From the NCBI GenBank assembly GCA_029933275.1, contig JAOZOM010000112.1, positions 1 through 5,997 on the forward strand: 5,997 nucleotides of DNA, given 5' to 3'. This stretch comes from Anaerolineales bacterium (GTDB taxonomy: Bacteria; Chloroflexota; Anaerolineae; Anaerolineales; Villigracilaceae). The first letter of the stretch is position 1. Each line of letters opens with the position of its first letter. The translations under genes were made by a program, and so were the position numbers. The notes beneath the pieces are model-generated. The model ran no database searches. It saw nothing but the letters and a program-made list of their open reading frames with translations, and had not been told where the DNA came from. Shown one piece after another: positions 1 to 5,997 of the stretch.

Positions 1-519
1 ATGCAAATAAAATTCAACGGAAAATACGACAAAAAGCTCTTCTTCACCGCCGTTCGCCTTGCCAATGAGCCGGGGCGTAGTGCGCGGATGCTTCATATTC
101 TCGTCGCGATGGTTTTTGGCGTGATGCTGGTCACGACTGTACAAGAAATTATCAAAACGGGCGATATTGTTGGGCAGATTATTGAGATTGCCTTAATTTT
201 GCTGATGGGATTGGTTCTCTATCAAGCCTACGTTCCTTCTTATCTTGGGGCGCGCAAAATGTGGAATGCAGAATTAGAGCAACGCATTATGAGCGGAACA
301 ATCACCAAGAGTGGAATTACTTACAAATTTCCCAAAGGCGACCGTTTTTACGCTTGGAGTGATTTCAACCGTCTTCGCAAAATGCCGAACTTAATTACCC
401 TCATCACCCTCGGCGGGATGTTGCTCATCTTTCCGCGGCACTTCTTCAAATCTGATGCCGATTGGGAGCGGTTTACTAATTTCATTGATACGCGCGTAAT
501 TGTGACGAAGAAAAAATAA
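1..519 (+). CDS. YcxB-like small membrane protein
   Basis: A 172-residue protein of unknown function. Two hydrophobic segments at about residues 30-51 and 58-78 form a likely membrane hairpin. They are followed by a soluble C-terminal half (about 95-165) that resembles the YcxB-like domain: a GTITKSGITYKF strand pair, a WSDF motif at 119-122 where the family usually has 'W-S-[DE]-[IF]', and a hydrophobic strand ending in IFPRHFF (143-149), then a short helix containing W155. Domain order and length fit small YcxB family proteins, for which no biochemical role is established as far as I know. The ATG is the first base of the window, so an earlier start cannot be excluded, although MQIKFNGKYDKKLF is a plausible beginning. 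The tail VTKKK is basic. The TAA stop is followed directly by an inverted repeat. The family assignment comes from pattern recognition only. Confidence 0.72.
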   Translation: MQIKFNGKYDKKLFFTAVRLANEPGRSARMLHILVAMVFGVMLVTTVQEIIKTGDIVGQIIEIALILLMGLVLYQAYVPSYLGARKMWNAELEQRIMSGTITKSGITYKFPKGDRFYAWSDFNRLRKMPNLITLITLGGMLLIFPRHFFKSDADWERFTNFIDTRVIVTKKK

Positions 520-619
520 TTCACCACAAAGAACGCAAAGTTTTTTGAGATAAAAGCACAAAGATCTTCCCTTGTGTTTTTAGAACGAATCTTTGTGAAT
601 TCTGTGTCTTTGTGGTGAA
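520..619. repeat. CACCACAAAG inverted-repeat element, copy 1
   Basis: A 100-bp imperfect hairpin fills most of the spacer between the first two genes. The outer arms TTCACCACAAAGA (520-532) and TCTTTGTGGTGAA (607-619) are perfect 13-bp complements. An inner pair, CACAAAGAT (557-565) with ATCTTTGTG (589-597), is also perfect. The octamer CACAAAGA occurs twice forward (525-532, 557-564) and twice inverted (590-597, 607-614). The element starts at the base directly after the TAA of the upstream gene. No run of T follows the right arm, so there is no classical intrinsic terminator. A non-autonomous repeat or a transcript-end hairpin are both possible. No reading frame in it looks real. Confidence 0.85.
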
Positions 620-625
620 AAAACC

Positions 626-630
626 TAAGG
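626..630 (+). promoter_or_regulatory. weak Shine-Dalgarno of the epimerase gene
   Basis: TAAGG ends 11 bases before the ATG at 642. This is slightly long spacing but acceptable. It lies just outside the right arm of the repeat, so ribosome access does not depend on opening the hairpin. It supports the ATG at 642 as the start. Confidence 0.45.
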
Positions 631-641
631 TCTGAAATCTT

Positions 642-1049
642 ATGTCTCGAATCACAAAAATCAACCACATCGCCGTAGCCATCAACGATATAGACTCATC
701 TCTCACCTTTTGGCGCGATGCGCTCGGGTTGGAACTCGCCGAATTACGCGATGTTCCCGCCGAATCGGCACAAATCGCCTTTTTGCCGATTGGCGGCACC
801 GAAGTTGAACTTGTCCAACCGACCACGGATGATTCGGGGTTGGCAAAATATATAGAAAAACGCGGTCAGGGTTTGCACCATCTCTGCCTCGAAACGGATG
901 ATATTGAAGCGATGATGGCGCAGCTTAAAGAAAAAGGCATCCAACTCATTAACGAATCCCCGCGCATGGGTGCAGATGGCAAAAAATACGCCTTTATTCA
1001 CCCCAAATCTACAGGCGGAGTTTTGATTGAGCTTTATCAAGTGGAATAG
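642..1049 (+). CDS. mce: methylmalonyl-CoA epimerase (VOC family)
   Basis: A 135-residue protein of the vicinal oxygen chelate (glyoxalase-like) fold, about the usual length for this enzyme. It would interconvert (2R)- and (2S)-methylmalonyl-CoA in the cytoplasm, linking propionyl-CoA carboxylation with methylmalonyl-CoA mutase. Two beta-alpha-beta-beta-beta modules are visible, from NHIAVAI at residues 8-14 and from GLHHLCLE at 77-84. By recalled alignment with the Propionibacterium shermanii enzyme (ligands His12, Gln65, His91, Glu141), the metal ligands are H9, E56, H80 and E130, with Glu replacing Gln at the second position as in many bacterial homologues. The signature HPKSTGGVLIEL (120-131) and the GLHH motif favour the epimerase over a generic glyoxalase. 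No mutase or carboxylase gene is nearby, so the pathway link rests on the family alone. Repeat-filled spacers flank it on both sides. Confidence 0.9.
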   Translation: MSRITKINHIAVAINDIDSSLTFWRDALGLELAELRDVPAESAQIAFLPIGGTEVELVQPTTDDSGLAKYIEKRGQGLHHLCLETDDIEAMMAQLKEKGIQLINESPRMGADGKKYAFIHPKSTGGVLIELYQVE

Positions 1050-1156
1050 TTCACCACAAAGACACAGAGTTCACAAAGATTTGATTTAAAATCACAAAGA
1101 AAAGCCTTTGGTTTTTACTTTAAAAAACTTCGCGTCCTTCGTGCCTTTGTGGTGCA
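1050..1156. repeat. CACCACAAAG inverted-repeat element, copy 2
   Basis: A 107-bp relative of the element at 520-619, again starting at the first base after a stop codon (TAG, 1047-1049). Its left end TTCACCACAAAG is identical to that of copy 1. The arms CACCACAAAG (1052-1061) and CTTTGTGGTG (1145-1154) pair perfectly over 10 bp, and pairing continues imperfectly inward. CACAAAGA recurs at 1055-1062, 1072-1079 and 1093-1100. The interior differs in sequence from copy 1, so the ends are conserved and the middle is not. The right end lies 6 bases before the tilS ATG, so hairpin formation could affect tilS translation; that is an inference. Confidence 0.83.
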
Positions 1157-1162
1157 GAAAAG

Positions 1163-2569
1163 ATGAAAAAAACATCTCCTCTCCTTCTCGGCATCTCCGG
1201 CGGCGCGGATAGCCTTTGTTTGCTCGGCACGTTGCACGAGCAAGGCTATTCGCTTATTGTCGCGCATTTTAATCATCAATTGCGCTCCGATTCTGCCGAA
1301 GATGCTCAATTTGTGGCACAAATTGCCGCACAATATAAACTCCCCTTCATCACCGAGAGCGGAGACGTCGCTGGGTACGCTAAAAAACATAAAGAGAGCA
1401 TCGAAGAAGCTGCCCGAAACCTCCGCTATAAATTTCTTTTTGCTCAAGCCAGAAAATATCACGCCCAAGCCGTTGCGGTCGGGCATACTGCCGATGACCA
1501 AGTAGAAACCGTCCTAATGCACTTTTTGCGTGGAGCGGGGTTGAGCGGGTTAAAAGGGATGGAGTTTAGTATCATTCTTCCCGCTTTCGACCCCCAGATT
1601 CCCCTCATTCGTCCCATTCTTGATTTTTGGCGCGCCGACACGGTTGCCTATTGTGCCGAGCAGAATCTCACCCCGCGCGAAGATCCCAGCAACGCCTCCG
1701 ATGATTATTTTCGGAATCGATTGCGCCATAATCTCATCCCTGAACTCGAGAAATATAATCCCCGTTTCCGTGTCACCCTTCAACGCACCAGCCACGCTCT
1801 GCGCGGAGATTATGCCCTGATTTCTGATTTAACGCAGAAAACTTGGCAAGAAATTATCATCAAAGAAAGCCAAACTTATCTCTCTTTTCAGCTTGCGCCT
1901 TTCTCGAAACTTTTAATTCCTCTTATTCGTAATCTGATTAAATTTTCTGTGGAAAAACTGCGCCCGGGCATTGTAGATATCTCCTTTTCTACCCTCGATC
2001 GCGCGGCAAAATTCATCACCTCCCCTCAATCGGCGCAGAGACTCGACCTTGTATCCGGCTTGATTCTGTTTAAAGAACAGAATACCCTCTATTTGACCGA
2101 TGAGGTCTCAAACCTGCCCCTTGAGATTTATCCGCAAATGGGCGCGGATGCGATTCCCATCACCGTATCTGGTGAAATTAACCTAAAGGTAAAACTGGAT
2201 AGGTCGCGTAGCAGGGATTGGGTTTTAACGGTAAAACGCATTTCCTCCGCACCCGAGCTAAAAAACGCCGACCCTTTTCAGGTCACGCTCGATGCAGAGT
2301 TACTCGGCGAGAATCTGATTCTCTGTCCTCGTCGTGTCGGTGAGCGATTCGCTCCGCTGGGGATGTCCGGTAAATCCATGAAACTCAAAGATTTTATGAT
2401 TAACGTCAAATTGCCAAAACGCGCCAGAGACGCGTATCCCATTTTATATGCGGGCGATGAAATTGCTTGGGTGCCGGGTTACCAGATTTCCGATCGTTTT
2501 CGTGTAACCAGCGAAACGAAAGACGTGATTGTGTTTAAATTAGAACGAGGAGACTTCCGAAGTCTTTAA
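1163..2569 (+). CDS. tilS: tRNA(Ile)-lysidine synthase
   Basis: A 468-residue protein of normal length for long-form TilS. It uses ATP and lysine to convert cytidine 34 of tRNA-Ile(CAU) to lysidine, so that the tRNA reads AUA and is charged with isoleucine. The N-terminal PP-loop ATPase carries SGGADS at residues 12-17, HFNHQLR (35-41), GHTADDQVET (107-116) and the EDPSN...FRNRLRH block (173-189), all typical of the family. A less conserved helical linker follows (about 200-300), and a C-terminal tRNA-binding domain is recognisable at about 380-460 by RRVGERFAPLG (390-400) and WVPGYQISDRFRV (436-448). An in-frame stop at 1121-1123 and the absence of other start codons fix the ATG at 1163. Ribosome-site similarity upstream is poor (AGAAAAG). 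The final residues GDFRSL are encoded by a palindromic repeat running across the stop, so the native C-terminus probably ended near ERG. The gene is probably essential. Confidence 0.95.
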   Translation: MKKTSPLLLGISGGADSLCLLGTLHEQGYSLIVAHFNHQLRSDSAEDAQFVAQIAAQYKLPFITESGDVAGYAKKHKESIEEAARNLRYKFLFAQARKYHAQAVAVGHTADDQVETVLMHFLRGAGLSGLKGMEFSIILPAFDPQIPLIRPILDFWRADTVAYCAEQNLTPREDPSNASDDYFRNRLRHNLIPELEKYNPRFRVTLQRTSHALRGDYALISDLTQKTWQEIIIKESQTYLSFQLAPFSKLLIPLIRNLIKFSVEKLRPGIVDISFSTLDRAAKFITSPQSAQRLDLVSGLILFKEQNTLYLTDEVSNLPLEIYPQMGADAIPITVSGEINLKVKLDRSRSRDWVLTVKRISSAPELKNADPFQVTLDAELLGENLILCPRRVGERFAPLGMSGKSMKLKDFMINVKLPKRARDAYPILYAGDEIAWVPGYQISDRFRVTSETKDVIVFKLERGDFRSL

Positions 2570-2583
2570 GACTTCCGAAGTCT
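2551..2583. repeat. tandem palindromic repeat across the tilS stop codon
   Basis: The 15-mer AGACTTCCGAAGTCT occurs perfectly at 2551-2565 and 2569-2583, giving an 18-bp period. Each unit is a 7-bp palindrome (AGACTTC / GAAGTCT) around a single C. The two units can also fold on each other as a 16-bp stem with one internal mismatch and almost no loop. The first unit is translated as the end of TilS, and the stop TAA (2567-2569) lies between the units. The bases after it, GTCTCCCCC, are not a T-tract, so an intrinsic terminator is not supported. It may be a dispersed short palindromic repeat. Confidence 0.85.
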
Positions 2584-2597
2584 GTCTCCCCCTAAAT

Positions 2598-4007
2598 ATG
2601 AAAATTTTCTCTACCCTCCGCTCACGACTTTGGCTCACCTACGCATTGATTATTTTTGCCGTGCTGGGATTTTTGATGCTTGCCTTGGTGATCTATCTTT
2701 TGCGCAGCCCTTTGCTCTATCGTCAGACAACGGTTAAATTGCAGGCAATCGCCACGGCGACATTGGCGCGGCAGGATGAGTTTTTAGATAAGCCGGAGCA
2801 ACAAATTGAGAGGATTTTAGCGCGAGCGGATGCCAATCTTGATTTGCGTCTGCTCTTTCTCGCTGCGGATGGGAATTTGCTTTATGATACGCGTCCCGAT
2901 GAAGGGAGGTTATCTCTACCGCGCGAAAATGTCTTGCGCCAAAATGCGCTTTTGCGAGACGAAAAAGGGCGGGCTTGGCTTTATTCGAGTGCGGATTTGG
3001 CGGATGGGCGGCGTTTGTTAGTGACGACACCGCGTCCGCGCGTCAAAATCCTTTCTGTTTTGCAAGACGAATTATTTCCGCCTTTTTGGACGGCGGGCGC
3101 GATTGCGTTAATTTTTTCGCTGATTTTAGCTTTCGTGATGGCGCGTTGGGTTGCAGACCCTTTGCAAAAAATGCTGACGGCGACGCGTTCTGTGCCGATG
3201 GAGAGGGCTGAGATCTCTGCACGGGGACCGCAGGAAGTGCGCGAATTGACCGAAGCTTTTAACGAGATGGTGACGCGCGTTCAAAACACACAGCAATCGC
3301 AACGAGAATTTGTAGCAAATGTTTCGCACGAGCTAAAAACGCCGCTTACTTCTATTCAGGGATTTGCTCAAGCCCTCCTCGACGGTACGGCAGAGACTCC
3401 TGAATTGCGTCAGCAAGCGGCACAAGTGATTTACGATGAATCCGGTAGAATGCACCGTTTGGCTCTCGATTTGCTCGATTTGGCGCGTTTTGATGCCGGA
3501 ATTGCAGAAATGGAATTTTCACCGCTCGATTTGGGGGCATTGTTGAGAAATTCCTGCGAGAAATTTGCCTTACGAGCGAAAGAAAAAGAAGTTGATTTGC
3601 AGATTAACGCGAAAAATTTACCATCAATGCTGGGAGATGGCGACCGTCTTTCGCAAGTCTTCACGAATCTGATTGATAACGCACTCAAGCATACAGACGC
3701 GCGCGGTCAAATCCGCGTGAAAGCGGAAGATGTTGGGGATTGGATTCATGTCAATATAGCGGATTCAGGTTCGGGCATCCCCGCAGAGGCGTTGCCGCAT
3801 ATTTTTGAGCGTTTCTATCAAGCCGATCCTTCTCGAAAGGCGCGAGAAAATCATAATAGCGGATTAGGCTTAGCGATTGCAAAAGAGATAGTTTTGGCGC
3901 ATGGTGGTAAAATAGCCGCTCATAGCAAAGTTGGCGAAGGGACGATTTTTAGTCTCTCTTTGCCCCAAGTTGACGAAGCGACAATTCTTTCAAAACGTAA
4001 AACGTAA
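2598..4007 (+). CDS. membrane sensor histidine kinase (HAMP-HisKA-HATPase)
   Basis: A 469-residue two-component sensor kinase. Transmembrane segment 1 lies at about residues 12-36 and segment 2 at about 162-183, enclosing an extracytoplasmic sensor region of some 125 residues with no motif I recognise. A HAMP linker follows (about 184-235). The dimerisation and phosphoacceptor domain has FVANVSHELKTPLTSIQGF with the phosphorylated histidine at H244. The ATPase domain has the N box NLIDNALKH (357-365), the G1 box DSGSGIP (389-395), the F box FERFYQ (403-408) and the G2 box SGLGLAIAKE (421-430). All catalytic motifs are intact, so it should be active. No response regulator is in view: TilS lies upstream and glycan genes downstream. 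No Shine-Dalgarno is visible before the ATG, but this start places segment 1 normally. The next gene begins 17 bases after the stop, so cotranscription is likely. The signal it senses is unknown. Confidence 0.93.
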   Translation: MKIFSTLRSRLWLTYALIIFAVLGFLMLALVIYLLRSPLLYRQTTVKLQAIATATLARQDEFLDKPEQQIERILARADANLDLRLLFLAADGNLLYDTRPDEGRLSLPRENVLRQNALLRDEKGRAWLYSSADLADGRRLLVTTPRPRVKILSVLQDELFPPFWTAGAIALIFSLILAFVMARWVADPLQKMLTATRSVPMERAEISARGPQEVRELTEAFNEMVTRVQNTQQSQREFVANVSHELKTPLTSIQGFAQALLDGTAETPELRQQAAQVIYDESGRMHRLALDLLDLARFDAGIAEMEFSPLDLGALLRNSCEKFALRAKEKEVDLQINAKNLPSMLGDGDRLSQVFTNLIDNALKHTDARGQIRVKAEDVGDWIHVNIADSGSGIPAEALPHIFERFYQADPSRKARENHNSGLGLAIAKEIVLAHGGKIAAHSKVGEGTIFSLSLPQVDEATILSKRKT

Positions 4008-4014
4008 TACGCAA
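3994..4014 (+). repeat. short tandem heptamer at the kinase stop codon
   Basis: AACGTAA occurs at 3994-4000 and again at 4001-4007, and a third, degenerate unit TACGCAA (5 of 7 matches) follows at 4008-4014. The second unit ends in the TAA stop of the kinase gene. The tract is short enough to be chance, but it matches the local pattern of repeats placed at stop codons. Confidence 0.4.
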
Positions 4015-4024
4015 CAGATTTTTT

Positions 4025-5008
4025 ATGCCAACTGTTTCAATTATCATCCCCTGCCTAAACGAAGAAAAAACCATCCGCATTTTGCTGGATGCGATTTTGG
4101 CGCAGACCTATCCCACCGCAGAGATGGAAGTCATCATCGCCGATGGTCTCTCGGAAGATGATACACGCGCCGAAATTTTTTCTTTTAAGGAAGAAAATCC
4201 AAATCTGGATGTGCGCGTAATGGATAGCCCTGAGCGTAAAATCCCGGTGGGATTAAATTTGGCAATCAACGCGGCGCGCGGTGAAATTATTATCCGCTTA
4301 GACGCGCATTCCGCGCCTGCTCCCGATTATGTGGAAAAATGCGTAGAGGCTCTCGACGCGGGGCTTGGCGATAATGTCGGCGGGGTGTGGGATATTCGCC
4401 CCGGGGCAGAGGGTTGGGTGGCGGCATCCATAGCGGCGGCGGCGGCGCATCCGCTTGGGGTCGGGGATGCGCTTTATCGGCACGCCACGCAAGCCCAAAT
4501 CGTGGATACGGTCCCCTTTGGTGCGTTTCGGCGGGAACTGGTCGAAAGAATCGGTCTCTTTGATGAATCTCTCCTCGCCAACGAAGATTATGAGTTTAAT
4601 ACGCGCATCCGTAAATCGGGCGGTAGAATCTGGCTTGATCCCGCTATCCAATCAATTTACTTTGCGCGCCCGACTTTTAGCAAATTGGCAAAGCAGTATT
4701 TCAATTACGGCTATTGGAAGTGGAAAATGCTTCGTCGCTACCCTGATACTTTGCGTTGGCGACAATTTTTACCGCCCGTATTTGTTTTGAGTATTTTGGG
4801 ATTACTTGTCTTCGGTTTTTTCTCGCCCCTCTTCTCTTTTCTTTTGGGACTGGAGCTTCTTGTTTATTTTCTAATTCTCTTTTTGGCAGCCCTGAAGAAA
4901 AAAACATTCGGCTTGCCTTTTGCTATTGCGTTAATGCATATTTCATGGGGAACCGGATTGTTGTGGAGCGCAATCGGGTCTCTTTTTAAGGTAGAAAAGT
5001 ATGGCTGA
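4025..5008 (+). CDS. family 2 glycosyltransferase, ExoA-like, membrane-anchored
   Basis: A 327-residue glycosyltransferase of the GT-A fold. The N-terminus VSIIIPCLNEE (4-14) and IADG (38-41, with D40) form the nucleotide-sugar site. RLDAHS (91-96) holds the DxH form of the metal-binding DxD motif (D93, H95), as in succinoglycan ExoA-type enzymes. TVPFGAFRR (162-170) and NEDYEFNTRIR (186-196) follow, with E187-D188 the likely acceptor-site acidic pair. The C-terminus has hydrophobic segments at about 250-270, 270-290 and 299-318, anchoring the catalytic domain at the cytoplasmic membrane face. It would add a sugar to a lipid-linked oligosaccharide during exopolysaccharide or capsule synthesis; donor and linkage cannot be read from sequence. 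It follows the kinase by 17 bp and overlaps the next gene by 8 bp, which indicates translational coupling with a sugar-phosphate transferase. The start has no clear Shine-Dalgarno but fits the family N-terminus exactly. Confidence 0.9.
   Translation: MPTVSIIIPCLNEEKTIRILLDAILAQTYPTAEMEVIIADGLSEDDTRAEIFSFKEENPNLDVRVMDSPERKIPVGLNLAINAARGEIIIRLDAHSAPAPDYVEKCVEALDAGLGDNVGGVWDIRPGAEGWVAASIAAAAAHPLGVGDALYRHATQAQIVDTVPFGAFRRELVERIGLFDESLLANEDYEFNTRIRKSGGRIWLDPAIQSIYFARPTFSKLAKQYFNYGYWKWKMLRRYPDTLRWRQFLPPVFVLSILGLLVFGFFSPLFSFLLGLELLVYFLILFLAALKKKTFGLPFAIALMHISWGTGLLWSAIGSLFKVEKYG
4988..4991 (+). promoter_or_regulatory. Shine-Dalgarno of the sugar transferase inside the upstream gene
   Basis: AAGG ends 9 bases before the ATG at 5001 and lies inside the last codons of the glycosyltransferase gene. 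It supports the ATG at 5001 and coupling of the two overlapping genes. Confidence 0.5.
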
Positions 5009-5997
5009 ACATTTATCTCGTCCGAAAATTCGCTTGGGAAATTTGGAGCAACGCGTCTTGCTCTTTTTTGGTGATTTGCTGGCTTCTGTTATTGCATTGG
5101 TGGCTTCGCTCTATATTTGGAAGGAGTATTCTTGGCAGGTTTTGCTTGCTACGGGAATTACCTTAAAAAAAGCTGAGCGCATTTTTAGTGTGGATATTCA
5201 ATTTTGGGTCTATTTTTTACCTTTTATTTGGCTTTTACTCTTAATTGAACTTTATGAGCCGCAAAGGGCGGCAAATCGCAAGAAAACACAGCGCGGTATT
5301 TTGGCGGCGGGTGTAATTGCTTTTTTGGGGTATGCTTTACTCTTTATCACGCTTAAAAACCCGACATCTTTGCCGCGCGTTGTTATTGGCGCGTTTTTGC
5401 TTATCTCTGCTTTTTTAACATGGCTTTGGCGATTAATTTATATTCGTCTTTATACATCACAAGGCTTATCGCGTCGTGTTTTGATTGTGGGCGCGGGAAA
5501 AGCAGGAGTTACGCTGGCGAAGGCTTATCAAGAACTTTCACCGAAGCCTTTTCTTCTAATCGGCTTTGTGGATGATGACCCGAATAAAATTGGTTCAAAG
5601 GTGGAAGATGCCCGTGTTTTGGGGAGCAATAAAAATTTACTTAAAATCATTGAGCAGCAAAATATCAGTGATATTGTCGTGGCTATCACCGGTACAATGA
5701 TGGGAAGCACTTTCCAGACGATTTTAGATATTCAAGAGAGCGGTGTGATGGTGACGCGGATGCCGACTATGTACGAAGAAATTACGGGACGTGTTCCTAT
5801 CCATCACCTCGAATCGGATTGGCTGATTCGCTCTTTTATTGATGAAGCACGCGTCAGTGCTTTTTATGAATTGGGAAAACGCATCGTGGATATTATCGGG
5901 GGCATAATTGGCGTGATTATTTTCTTGCTCACAATTCCCTTTGTTAGTTTGGCTATTATTGCCGAAACAGGTTTTCCCATTTTTTATAAGCAGGAGC
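5001..5997 (+). CDS. polyprenyl-phosphate sugar-phosphate transferase, 3' end outside the window
   Basis: An open frame of 332 codons with no stop before the window edge, beginning MAEHLSRPKIRLG. Four hydrophobic segments (about residues 19-39, 66-84, 99-117, 126-148) precede a Rossmann-like CoA-binding-3 domain. That domain starts at RRVLIVGAGKAG (158-169, GxGxxG) and has the acidic strand end GFVDDDP (188-194). The conserved linker MYEEITGRVPIHHLESDW follows (257-274). Next comes the start of the bacterial sugar transferase domain, YELGKRIVDIIGG (289-301), with its membrane re-entrant helix (about 297-322) and IFYKQE. This is the WcaJ/WbaP-type architecture that transfers a sugar phosphate from a nucleotide sugar to undecaprenyl phosphate, the first step of glycan repeat-unit assembly. 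The catalytic Asp-Glu pair lies beyond the edge, so activity cannot be judged. The sequence looks more A/T-rich than tilS or the epimerase gene. Confidence 0.92.
   Translation, partial: MAEHLSRPKIRLGNLEQRVLLFFGDLLASVIALVASLYIWKEYSWQVLLATGITLKKAERIFSVDIQFWVYFLPFIWLLLLIELYEPQRAANRKKTQRGILAAGVIAFLGYALLFITLKNPTSLPRVVIGAFLLISAFLTWLWRLIYIRLYTSQGLSRRVLIVGAGKAGVTLAKAYQELSPKPFLLIGFVDDDPNKIGSKVEDARVLGSNKNLLKIIEQQNISDIVVAITGTMMGSTFQTILDIQESGVMVTRMPTMYEEITGRVPIHHLESDWLIRSFIDEARVSAFYELGKRIVDIIGGIIGVIIFLLTIPFVSLAIIAETGFPIFYKQE

Noticed and set aside
348..826. Reverse-strand open frames across the first spacer and its flanking genes
   Set aside because: They stay open by antisense reading of the YcxB-like and epimerase genes and of the hairpin repeat. 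The translations show no family resemblance and conflict with two well-supported + strand genes.
642..1049. Lactoylglutathione lyase or dioxygenase instead of the epimerase
   Set aside because: The fold is shared, but the GLHH and HPKSTGGVLIEL signatures and the 135-residue length fit methylmalonyl-CoA epimerase better.
520..1156. Possible CRISPR-like array from recurring CACAAAGA units
   Set aside because: Units are 8 bp, irregularly spaced and partly inverted, and they are separated by a whole gene. There are no unique spacers of constant length and no cas gene.
1115..1820. Several open frames on both strands inside the 5' half of tilS
   Set aside because: All overlap the PP-loop domain, where TilS motifs are intact in the main frame. 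The alternative translations are low-complexity and unrecognisable.
2551..2597. Intrinsic terminator between tilS and the kinase gene
   Set aside because: The palindromes can form a stem, but the following bases are C-rich with no T-tract, and the next gene starts within 28 bp.
4430..4452. GCG-rich run in the glycosyltransferase gene as a microsatellite or frameshift site
   Set aside because: It encodes an alanine-rich helix (AASIAAAAAH) at a position where ExoA-like enzymes also have a small-residue helix, and the frame is intact on both sides. It is imperfect as a repeat.
1..5997. A novel defence, mobile or biosynthetic system
   Set aside because: Every coding stretch belongs to a familiar family, and no gap is longer than 122 bp. 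Only the spacer repeats and the uncharacterised YcxB-like protein remain unexplained.

Overview
The window is an ordinary bacterial chromosome segment with six genes, all on the + strand. In order they encode a small YcxB-like membrane protein, a methylmalonyl-CoA epimerase, the tRNA(Ile)-lysidine synthase TilS, a membrane sensor histidine kinase, an ExoA-like family 2 glycosyltransferase, and a polyprenyl-phosphate sugar-phosphate transferase that runs off the right edge. TilS makes this clearly bacterial. The organism cannot be named from these proteins. The CACCACAAAG-type hairpin repeats and the short palindromic repeats between genes resemble, from memory, intergenic repeats of Chloroflexota (Anaerolineae) and a few other environmental phyla, so an Anaerolineae-like bacterium is a guess of low to moderate confidence.

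Layout: bases 1-519 hold the YcxB-like gene, whose first codon is the first base of the window, so its upstream context is unseen. Bases 520-641 are a spacer mostly filled by an inverted repeat. Bases 642-1049 encode the epimerase. Bases 1050-1162 are a second spacer, filled by a relative of the first repeat. Bases 1163-2569 encode TilS, whose last six codons lie in an 18-bp-period palindromic repeat that continues into the 28-bp spacer. Bases 2598-4007 encode the histidine kinase, 4025-5008 the glycosyltransferase, and 5001-5997 the partial sugar transferase, which overlaps its predecessor by 8 bp. No gene-free stretch exceeds 122 bp, and I see no RNA gene, CRISPR array, transposase or phage gene.

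Functionally there are two parts. The left half is housekeeping: methylmalonyl-CoA (propionate-type) metabolism and tRNA decoding of AUA codons, with each gene set off by a repeat-filled spacer. The right half (2598-5997) is tightly packed and looks like one transcription unit. It appears to be the beginning of an exopolysaccharide or glycan assembly cluster: the sugar transferase would load the first sugar phosphate onto a polyprenyl carrier and the glycosyltransferase would extend it. The histidine kinase has no response regulator in view, and whether it controls the glycan genes is open.

I found no convincing undescribed system. The most unusual structure is in the spacers: four gene ends in a row have a repeat that starts directly after, or runs through, the stop codon.
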